A stretch of 13,610 nucleotides of DNA from Planctomycetota bacterium (GTDB taxonomy: Bacteria > Planctomycetota > PLA2 > JAEUHO01): contig JAHEIK010000058.1 of NCBI GenBank assembly GCA_024639415.1, forward strand, positions 1 to 13,610, read 5' to 3'. The notes beneath the pieces are model-generated. The model saw only the letters and a program-made list of their open reading frames with translations. It searched no databases and was not told where the DNA came from. Positions 6,718 to 12,862 of this stretch are shown in pieces; position 1 is the first letter of the stretch, and each line of letters starts with the position of its first letter. The position numbers and the translations under genes are program-made.

Positions 6718-9404
6718 GGCAGGCCCAGACGGGTGCGAACCGCCGTCCGCTTGCGAATCGCGGCCAGATCGGGCTCGGCCAGCGCCGGGCCCTTGAGCTC
6801 GGGCTTGAGGCGGATCGACTCCAGCAGGGAGGCCTCCGCTTGCTCCTCAAGGCCCTGCTGCGCCAGGGCGCGGCTGAGACCGAAGTGCGCGTCCGCGAGG
6901 TTGGGATCCGTGCCCAGGGCGCTGCGCAGGCGGATCTCCGCCATGGCCGGATCGCCCTTCGCCAACAACTCCACGCCGATCCGCAGCTGACCGCGGGTCC
7001 GGTAGAAGGCGGCGAGGAGCTTGTCCGTGTGGTGGGCGATCGACGCCGCTTCCAACAGGAGATCACCCTCGCGGGCGATCTCCTCGAGCCGGCGCGGCGC
7101 GTCGAGGCGCGTGACCTGCTTGTCGCTGCGCTGCGGCGGCAGGGTCCACGCCAAGAGGCTGCGATAGCGGGCCAGCGCTGCGCGCCAACGCGCGGCGACC
7201 TTGTCGGCCCGCGCGCGCAGCAGGAACGCGTCGGCGTTGATGCGCCCCGCGTACAGCAGCGCCGTGAAGCGCACGGCCGCGGCGGCGTAGGCGCGATCGG
7301 CCGCACGCATGTCCGCGGTCGGGGACTCGGCGCTCGCCGCTTCCCGTGCGTCCTCTTCGCGCTGCGCGCCCAAGTCCATGAAGCGCTCGGCTTCGGCCTC
7401 GAAGCGACGGGCCGGTCGTGGGTTGCGTAGCAGCGCGTTCATCAGCACGCTCGCATGGAAGAGGTCGGACGCGCGGTCCTCGACCTCCGAGAGGCGGAAG
7501 GACTCGAGCAGGACCTCGGCCGGGGGCCGCTGCGGATCTCCCGGTGCCTTCACGCGCGCCTTGCGCACGAGTGCCCCGGCGCGCGCGAAGCCGCTCGCGC
7601 TCGTCGCGCGGCGGCGCTCGAAGCGCGCTTCGTCGAGTTCGTTCTCGAAGCGGTCGGGCGCGAGGCCGCGCGCCTTGTTCATCCAGCGGAGCGCCTCGAT
7701 CTCGTCGAAGGGGGTGGGCGCATCGCCGGGGACGGGCTCCGGACCCAGGACGAGTTCCTGCATGCGGCGTGGCACGTCGAAGCGCGTCGGATCGCGGCGC
7801 TCGGCTTCGAGCAGCACGGTGCGTGCGTCGTCGTAGCGCTCCTCCAGCCGGTAGACCTGGGCGAGGTCCAGCCGCGCCTCCGTCATGCCCGGATCCGCGC
7901 GCAGTGCCGCGCGGTACGTCGCGCGTGCGGCGTCGTAGGCACCTGCGCTGGCCTGCTGCACCCCCAGGCGAAACAGCGCCTCGGGATGCGCAGCGCGCCA
8001 CGTCAGGGCCCCCTGCTCTAGGTGGCGCTTGGCGGCGCGCTCGGCCTGCTCCGGTGTGACGTCCTCTGCAATCGCCGTGCGGTAGAGCATCAGCTCGCGG
8101 TCGGCGAGCGCGTCCTTCGCGAGCACGAACGCCAGCGCCAGGGCCAGGAACGCGCCGGCGACCAGCGGCACCTGCGGCAGCCAGCCGGCGCCGCTGACCT
8201 TGCCCCCTGCGCCGCGCAGCGCGATGGCCGCAGCCGAACCGAGCAGCAAGACGGGCGCGGGATCGACGAGCACGCCGTCGCCGAGCGCCGCGATGCCCAG
8301 CGTCGCGATGATGCCTGCTGCCGCCGCCTGCTGGGGACGCGGCCCACCGCCGCGCAGTCCCAACAGGGTGAGGATGCCGACGAAGGCGAGCAGGAGCAGG
8401 CCGGCGGGGGCGCCGCCCTCCACGCTCGCGTGCAGGTAGTCGTTGTGCGCGTGCGTGGCGCGGCGACGCGGCTCGAGGCGCGCCTCGGCGAGGTCGCGGT
8501 GCTGGATGGCTTCGACGGGGTATGCGCCGAGACCGTGCCCACGCAGCGGCGCCTCGCCGATGGAGGCAAGCGACGCGCGGTGCAGACCCATGCGGACTTC
8601 GACCGTGCGACTCGCCGACGCGCTCGTCACGAGCAGCGCCAGGATGCTGCCGATCACGACCAAGCCCGCGGTCGCAAGGCGCATGCGACGGCGCGCGATC
8701 GCACTCGGCAAGCCGACGGCGAGCGCGAGCGAGAAGCCCAGGACGCCCGCCGCGATGCCGGTGCGACTGCGTGTCAGCAGGCACGCGGCGACGATCACCA
8801 CGAGCGGCAGCCAGGTCCAGCGCCACCTGCGCTTGCCCAGGGCGAAGAAGAACGCCGGTGCCGCGAGCGCACCGAAGACCGGTCCTGCTACGCCGGTCCG
8901 GCCGAACGGGCCGATGGCTGCCTCGCCGCGGATGACGGGAATCAGGGCCCAGAGCGCGGCGAGCGCTCCTGCGCCCACGAGCCATGTCAGCAGTTGGCGC
9001 GGTTCGTCGTCCGAGCGCCACGTCCACAGCAGCGCGAGCGGCCAGAGCGCGAGCAGCACCCACGTGTAGCCGTGGCGGGCAGCGCCGTCCCACGTGCCGT
9101 CGAAGGCCGGCAGGCCGAGGACGCCTACGAGCAGCGGCAGCAGCAGCGCCGCGGCGCGCAGGTAGCCGAGCGTGGGGCGCGTGCCCGGTCCGGCCCAGGC
9201 CGCGAACAGCGCACCCGCGGCCAGCACGGCCAGCGCGACGGCACGCAGCGCGTAGCCGGTCGTGAAGATCTGCTCGCGGACGAAGGCAGGCACGCCGGCC
9301 AGCAGGACGACGGCGGCACCCACGGCCAGGAGACTTGCGAGAACGGGGCGGCGGTCGGCGGAGCCGGTCATGGGGCCTCGGACGCCGGCGGGCCCCTCGC
9401 TCAT
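6714..9404 (-). CDS. O-antigen ligase/polymerase-like (Wzy_C) membrane protein fused to a TPR region
   Basis: 896 residues. The ATG (complement 9402-9404) overlaps the ftsY stop as ATGA, which supports this start over the Met at residue 12. Residues about 20-430 contain ten or more hydrophobic segments. The O-antigen ligase (Wzy_C, PF04932) signature is visible: 'GEAPLRGHGLGAYPVE' (283-298) corresponds to the 'PLfG.GlG.f' block, and HAHNDYLH (318-325) to the 'HaHN.yL' periplasmic loop, followed by further membrane segments to about 430. Residues 470-545 carry clear TPR-like repeats (AAHPEALFRLG, PGMTEARLDLAQVY), and another pair lies near the C-terminus (PNLADAHFGLSRAL). The fusion suggests a glycan ligase or polymerase with an exported protein-interaction arm; acceptor and glycan are unknown. 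Similar proteins include PglL-type protein O-glycosylation ligases. Its TAG stop lies inside repeat copy B. Confidence 0.85.
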   Translation of the reverse strand: MSEGPAGVRGPMTGSADRRPVLASLLAVGAAVVLLAGVPAFVREQIFTTGYALRAVALAVLAAGALFAAWAGPGTRPTLGYLRAAALLLPLLVGVLGLPAFDGTWDGAARHGYTWVLLALWPLALLWTWRSDDEPRQLLTWLVGAGALAALWALIPVIRGEAAIGPFGRTGVAGPVFGALAAPAFFFALGKRRWRWTWLPLVVIVAACLLTRSRTGIAAGVLGFSLALAVGLPSAIARRRMRLATAGLVVIGSILALLVTSASASRTVEVRMGLHRASLASIGEAPLRGHGLGAYPVEAIQHRDLAEARLEPRRRATHAHNDYLHASVEGGAPAGLLLLAFVGILTLLGLRGGGPRPQQAAAAGIIATLGIAALGDGVLVDPAPVLLLGSAAAIALRGAGGKVSGAGWLPQVPLVAGAFLALALAFVLAKDALADRELMLYRTAIAEDVTPEQAERAAKRHLEQGALTWRAAHPEALFRLGVQQASAGAYDAARATYRAALRADPGMTEARLDLAQVYRLEERYDDARTVLLEAERRDPTRFDVPRRMQELVLGPEPVPGDAPTPFDEIEALRWMNKARGLAPDRFENELDEARFERRRATSASGFARAGALVRKARVKAPGDPQRPPAEVLLESFRLSEVEDRASDLFHASVLMNALLRNPRPARRFEAEAERFMDLGAQREEDAREAASAESPTADMRAADRAYAAAAVRFTALLYAGRINADAFLLRARADKVAARWRAALARYRSLLAWTLPPQRSDKQVTRLDAPRRLEEIAREGDLLLEAASIAHHTDKLLAAFYRTRGQLRIGVELLAKGDPAMAEIRLRSALGTDPNLADAHFGLSRALAQQGLEEQAEASLLESIRLKPELKGPALAEPDLAAIRKRTAVRTRLGLP

Positions 9405-10306
9405 TCGAAAAGGGCTGCCGCGAACGCGTCGGGGTCGAACGGCTCGACGTCGTCGATCTGCTCGCCCAGCCCGATGAACTTGACGGGCACGCCCACGGTG
9501 TCCCGGATCGCGATCACGGCGCCGCCCTTGGCCGTGCCGTCGAGCTTGCTGACGAACAGGCCCGTGACCTCGGCTGTCTTGTTGAACAGCTCGGCCTGCC
9601 GCACGGCGTTCTGGCCGGTGGTGGCGTCGAGCACCAGCAGCACCTCGTGCGGCGCGCCGGGGATCGCCTTGCCGGCCACCCGGCGGATCTTGCCGAGCTC
9701 CGCCATGAGGTTCTCCTGCGTGTGCAGGCGGCCGGCGGTGTCGAGGATCACGTAGTCGGCGCCGCGGGCGCGTCCCGCCTGGCAGGCGTCGAAGGCCACC
9801 GCAGCCGGGTCGGCGCCGGTGGACTGCTTGATGATGTCGACGCCGTTGCGCTCACTCCAGATCGTGAGCTGCTCGACCGCCGCCGCGCGGAAGGTATCGG
9901 CAGCACCCAAGACGACCTTGTGGCCCTGCGAGCTCAGGTACTTCGTGAGCTTGCCGATCGACGTGGTCTTGCCCGAGCCGTTCACTCCGCACACGAGCAC
10001 GACGGTCGGTCCATCCGCGTTCCTTGCGAGCTCGGTGCCGCCGCTGCGCAGGCGCTCGGCGACCTCCTTCTGGAGGAAGGCCCGCACGTCCTCGGCGGCG
10101 GGCAGCTTCTCCTTGGCCTGACGCACGGCCTCGACCAGCTCACTGGACGTGCCGGGGCCGACGTCGGCCTCGATCAGGGCGTCCTCGAGCTCCTCCAGCA
10201 GCGACTCGTCCACCTTGCGGCCGAGAGAGAGCACGGCCTTGAGGCCGGTCGCGAAGCGCTTGCGCGTCTTGGCGAGGCCGTCCTTGATCTTGCGGAAGAA
10301 ACCCAT
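9401..10306 (-). CDS. ftsY: Signal recognition particle receptor FtsY
   Basis: 301 residues; ATG complement at 10304-10306, with GAGGA about 8 bases upstream, directly after the nusB stop (12-bp gap). FtsY is the membrane-associated SRP GTPase that docks ribosome-nascent-chain complexes at SecYEG. The helical N domain (about 1-90) is followed by the NG GTPase: GVNGSGKTT P-loop (107-115), DTFRAAAVEQL (137-147), DTAGR (189-193), SKLDG in place of the usual TKLDG (253-257), and a GLGE closing motif (279-282). It lacks the long acidic A domain of Escherichia coli FtsY and starts MGFFRKIKDGLAKTRKRF, a basic amphipathic helix expected to bind lipid. That compact form is common outside Gammaproteobacteria. 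It lies third in an operon with ribH and nusB and is coupled through ATGA to the ligase-like gene. Confidence 0.97.
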   Translation of the reverse strand: MGFFRKIKDGLAKTRKRFATGLKAVLSLGRKVDESLLEELEDALIEADVGPGTSSELVEAVRQAKEKLPAAEDVRAFLQKEVAERLRSGGTELARNADGPTVVLVCGVNGSGKTTSIGKLTKYLSSQGHKVVLGAADTFRAAAVEQLTIWSERNGVDIIKQSTGADPAAVAFDACQAGRARGADYVILDTAGRLHTQENLMAELGKIRRVAGKAIPGAPHEVLLVLDATTGQNAVRQAELFNKTAEVTGLFVSKLDGTAKGGAVIAIRDTVGVPVKFIGLGEQIDDVEPFDPDAFAAALFE

Positions 10307-10318
10307 GCTGCCGTTCCT

Positions 10319-10744
10319 CTAGGCCCGGAGGCCTTGATCCTTGCGGATGCGGTCCAGGATGCCGTTCACGAAGCCGCCGGAGGCTTCCGTCGAGAAGCGC
10401 TTGCCCAGCTCGATCGCTTCGTTGATGGCGACCTTGGTGGGGATGTCGTCGTTGTGCAGCAGCTCGTAGCAGCCGATGCGCAGCGCGTTGCGGTCGATGG
10501 CCGCCATGCGGTCGAGCTCCCAGTTGCTCGCCGCCTTGGCGAGCAGCTCGTCGATGGCCTCGCGGTGTTCGATCACGCCGCGCACGAGCTCCCGCGCGTA
10601 GATCTTCGCTTCGGTCGTGCCTTCCTTGCCCCAGAGCTGCTCGTCCAGGAAGCGGTCGAGGTCCTCGACGTAGCCGTCGCCCTGGAAGTCGACCTGGAAC
10701 AGGAACTGGAGCGCGAGCTCGCGCGCGCGGGTGCGCATCCTCAC
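10319..10744 (-). CDS. nusB: Transcription antitermination factor NusB
   Basis: 141 residues, the typical NusB length. The protein is all-helical and begins with the family pattern 'RMRTRARELALQFLFQVD'; the C-terminal block 'KVAINEAIELGKRFSTEASGGFVNGILDRI' region (about 103-132) is the family hallmark. NusB with NusE/S10 binds boxA RNA and supports rRNA antitermination. The start is most likely the GTG at 10742-10744 (complement), whose bases overlap the ribH TGA as GTGA; a GGAGG lies 8 bases upstream. An in-frame ATG two codons later is the alternative and would change little. The gene sits between ribH and ftsY, an order I associate with planctomycetes and some other phyla; the nusB-ribH pairing itself is widespread. 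Confidence 0.95.
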   Translation of the reverse strand: MRMRTRARELALQFLFQVDFQGDGYVEDLDRFLDEQLWGKEGTTEAKIYARELVRGVIEHREAIDELLAKAASNWELDRMAAIDRNALRIGCYELLHNDDIPTKVAINEAIELGKRFSTEASGGFVNGILDRIRKDQGLRA

Positions 10745-11238
10745 GGCTGTCGCCTCCGCTTCTCGAGGCCGCGGTAGAGCGCGGCCATGCGCACGGCCGC
10801 GTCGGCGGCCTCGACGCCCTTGTTGCCACCCTTGCCCGTCGTCTCACTGGAGCGGGCCTCGGCCTGCTCCAGCGTGTCCGCCGTGATGACGCCCATCGTG
10901 ACGGGGATGCCTGTCTCGAGCGCCACTTGCTGCAGTCCGCGGGCGCACTCGCCGGCGACGAAGTCGAAGTGCGGAGTCTCGCCACGGATGACGCAGCCCA
11001 GCGCGACGATGGCATCGGCGTCCCCGCCGCGCGCGACCCAGGCTGCCACCTGGGGTAGCTCGTAGGCGCCCGGAACTTCCAGGACGAGCACGTCCTCTTC
11101 CTTCACGCCGGCGGCGCCCAGCGTGTGGAAGGCCGCGATCTGCAGGCGCGCGGTGATCGCGCCGTGCCACTGCGCGGTGAGGACGGCGACGCGGAGGCCG
11201 TCACCGGCGAGGGTCGCGGGGATCGTGTGGGGCGCCAT
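10741..11238 (-). CDS. ribH: 6,7-dimethyl-8-ribityllumazine synthase
   Basis: 165 residues; ATG complement at 11236-11238, with AAGGA (complement of 11249-11253) about 10 bases upstream. The enzyme condenses 5-amino-6-ribitylaminouracil with 3,4-dihydroxybutanone 4-phosphate, the penultimate step of riboflavin synthesis, usually as an icosahedral or pentameric assembly. Diagnostic motifs are present: VPGAYELP (55-62), 'ALGCVIRGETPHFDFVAGE' (79-97) with the catalytic-position His90, 'GVITADTLEQAEAR' (116-129) and GNKGVEAA (138-145). An aromatic Trp24 occupies the position that stacks on the substrate ring. The C-terminal tail is basic (EKRRRQP). It is the first gene of the minus-strand operon, and its TGA overlaps the nusB start. 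No RFN riboswitch was recognised in the 303-bp upstream spacer. Confidence 0.96.
   Translation of the reverse strand: MAPHTIPATLAGDGLRVAVLTAQWHGAITARLQIAAFHTLGAAGVKEEDVLVLEVPGAYELPQVAAWVARGGDADAIVALGCVIRGETPHFDFVAGECARGLQQVALETGIPVTMGVITADTLEQAEARSSETTGKGGNKGVEAADAAVRMAALYRGLEKRRRQP
10753..10757 (-). promoter_or_regulatory. nusB ribosome-binding site inside ribH
   Basis: GGAGG on the minus strand lies within the last codons of ribH, 8 bases before the GTG at 10744 and 14 before the in-frame ATG at 10738. The spacing favours the GTG start and fits translational coupling through the GTGA overlap. Confidence 0.6.
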
Positions 11239-11357
11239 ATGGGAAAGATCCTTCGAGGAGCAGGATGGTATCCGCTCTCCGAGGTTCGTACGCAGTCGGT
11301 CTCAGCCGTGCCGATGGACATGGAGTTGGGCCCCGATCGGCCGTCGTCAGCACCCGC

Positions 11358-11407
11358 GTAGGGGCGGCCCAAGGTCGCGCGTGTAGCGCGCGGCCGCGTG
11401 CCCGCCC
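11358..11407. repeat. Dispersed palindromic element, copy E
   Basis: This starts with GTAGGGGCGG (11358-11367), identical to the left end of copy D. GGGCGG (11362-11367) can pair with CCGCCC (11402-11407). Inside, 11373-11381 pairs with 11387-11395 around a 5-base TGTAG loop (eight Watson-Crick pairs and one G-T). The right end lacks the final CCTAC, so the copy looks eroded. Confidence 0.6.
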
Positions 11408-11454
11408 AATCCAGCGTTCGCGCGGCGTGGCGCGTGACCGGGCGACGGAGCGGC

Positions 11455-11521
11455 GGCAGAGGCACGGGCAGAGGCAGAGGCACGGGCAGAGGCAGAGCGG
11501 AGAGGCACGGGCACGGGCACG
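11455..11521 (+). repeat. Degenerate hexamer tandem repeat (GGCAGA / GGCACG)
   Basis: Ten hexamers of two types, in the order GGCAGA, GGCACG, GGCAGA, GGCAGA, GGCACG, GGCAGA, GGCAGA, then a 7-base interruption (11497-11503), then GGCACG three times. The tract ends 20 bp before the moeA ATG, within its expected leader or promoter. Copy number in such tracts often changes by slippage. Confidence 0.85.
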
Positions 11522-11541
11522 GCTGGGAGTACCATCCCCCC

Positions 11542-12771
11542 ATGCGCACCGTGGAAGAGGCTCTCGCCCTGCTCACCGAGGCCGCGGGGACGCTCCGCAC
11601 GCGCAGTACGTCCGTGGCGCTGGCCGAGGCCGTGGGGCGCATCCTGACCGAGGACGTCCGCATGGATCACGACGTCCCGCCGTTTCGGCGCGCAGCGATG
11701 GACGGCTTCGCGCTGGCGACGGACAAGGTCGCGCCCGGAGCCCGCTTCCGCGTGGTGCAGGCCGTCATGGCAGGCGACGTTCCGAGCGCGCCGCTCGCCG
11801 GTGACGACGCCGCCCGCGTCATGACCGGTGCGCCGGTTCCCGACGGTGCGCGCTGCGTCGTGCCCTTCGAGTGGACGAGCGAGGACGGCGCGCAGGTGAC
11901 GGTGGAGCGCGTGCCGCGCGCACCCGGCAACATCGTCGAGCGCGGTGCGCACGTACGTGCGGATGACGTCGTATTGCGGGCGGGCTCGCCCGTGACGCCT
12001 GCTGCGCTGGGTGCGCTGGCGTCGGCCGGCTGCGCGCAGGTGCCCGTAGCGGAGCGACCGCGGGTTGCGCTCATCGGCACCGGGAGCGAGCTGGTGCCCG
12101 TGGATCACGCCCCCGGCCCGGGCGCCATCCGCAACAGCAACAACGCCGCGCTGGTCGGGCAGTGCCTGCGTGTCGGGGCGGAGCCCGTGGACCTCGGCAT
12201 CGCGCGGGATGACGTGGACGCCCTGCGCGCCGCCATCCGCCAGGGGCTCCAGCACGACGTCCTGCTGCTGTCGGGCGGCGTCAGTCGTGGCGATCTCGAT
12301 CTCGTACCCGGTGCGCTGGAGGCGGAGGGCGTGCGCTGCCTGTTCCACCGCTGGTCGGTGCAGCCGGGCGGTCCGATCTGGCTCGGTGTGAAGGAACGCA
12401 CGCTCGTCTTCGGCCTGCCGGGCAATCCGGCGGGCACGTTCGTCGGCTTCGAGGTGCTGGTGGTGCCTGCCCTGCGCTCGCTGCTCGGCATGGGGCTGGC
12501 GCCGCGCCGCACGCTGCGCGTGCGCTACGAGGGCTCGTGGGGCAAGCCGGGGCCGCGGCGTCGCTTCCGTCCCGTGTCGCTGGCGAGCGAGCCGGACGGG
12601 ACGCTGCGTGCCGCGCCTTGCGATTGGCGCGGTTCGGGCGATCCATTCGGGCTCGCGAGTGGGGACGCGCTCATCGTGTTTCCGGAGGACGCCGCCCCGC
12701 CCGCCGACGGGTCGGCCCTGCTCGACGCGATTCCGCTGCACGAAGCGGCCCTGTTGTGGGGGGCGTCGTGA
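11542..12771 (+). CDS. moeA: Molybdopterin molybdenumtransferase MoeA
   Basis: 409 residues from the ATG at 11542. The frame runs back to a GTG at 11398, but the extension would translate the hexamer repeat, whereas MRTVEEALALL at 11542 is a normal MoeA N-terminus. GGGAG lies 12 bases upstream, rather far. MoeA inserts molybdate into adenylylated molybdopterin in the cytosol. Visible family blocks are 'VPPFRRAAMDGFAL' (45-58), VMTGAPVP (93-100), GTGSELVP (179-186), 'SGGVSRGDLDLV' (244-255) and GLPGNPAGTF (291-300). The segment usually read as KPGKP is VQPGGP here (273-278), so two lysines common in the family are replaced by Gln and Gly. All four structural domains seem present and the length is normal. 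Repeat copy C and lnt follow. Confidence 0.93.
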   Translation: MRTVEEALALLTEAAGTLRTRSTSVALAEAVGRILTEDVRMDHDVPPFRRAAMDGFALATDKVAPGARFRVVQAVMAGDVPSAPLAGDDAARVMTGAPVPDGARCVVPFEWTSEDGAQVTVERVPRAPGNIVERGAHVRADDVVLRAGSPVTPAALGALASAGCAQVPVAERPRVALIGTGSELVPVDHAPGPGAIRNSNNAALVGQCLRVGAEPVDLGIARDDVDALRAAIRQGLQHDVLLLSGGVSRGDLDLVPGALEAEGVRCLFHRWSVQPGGPIWLGVKERTLVFGLPGNPAGTFVGFEVLVVPALRSLLGMGLAPRRTLRVRYEGSWGKPGPRRRFRPVSLASEPDGTLRAAPCDWRGSGDPFGLASGDALIVFPEDAAPPADGSALLDAIPLHEAALLWGAS

Positions 12772-12800
12772 TGGCTCTTGTGAGATCCCTTGGAGCGGCA

Positions 12801-12852
12801 CGGGTCGGGCGAAGACTCGCCTGCGCTGCGCTCAGGCTCCCAATGCCCCTAC
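12801..12852. repeat. Dispersed palindromic element, copy C (truncated core)
   Basis: This 52-bp segment has the same core and orientation as copy B: CGGGTCGGGCGAAG at the left, then GACTCGCC and GCTCAGG, ending TGCCCCTAC (12844-12852). Relative to copy B it lacks about nine bases in the middle. No opposite terminal repeat is found, and a full-length element would reach into moeA. It lies in the 91-bp moeA-lnt spacer, 10 bp before the lnt ATG. Confidence 0.75.
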
Positions 12853-12862
12853 GGGTGACTCG

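Larger units (their letters stand above)
11239..11541. other. 303-bp divergent spacer between ribH and moeA
   Basis: The spacer holds the ribH leader (11239-11270), about 85 bp without recognised features, dispersed element E (11358-11407), and a hexamer repeat tract (11455-11521) running up to the moeA start. Open frames cross it on both strands, but they show no recognisable protein and read through simple repeats, so I do not call a gene. An octamer TACCATCC occurs in opposite orientations near each gene (complement of 11263-11270, and 11530-11537). No convincing -35/-10 pair or riboswitch was seen. Confidence 0.6.

Noticed and set aside
8022..9755. 577-codon open frame on the plus strand
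   Set aside because: Runs antisense across the ligase/TPR gene and the end of ftsY; composition is Arg/Gln/Ala-rich with no recognisable family.
11265..11541. Possible small genes in the ribH-moeA spacer
   Set aside because: The frames read through repeat E and the hexamer tract and show no homology-like pattern or good ribosome-binding site tied to a stable frame.
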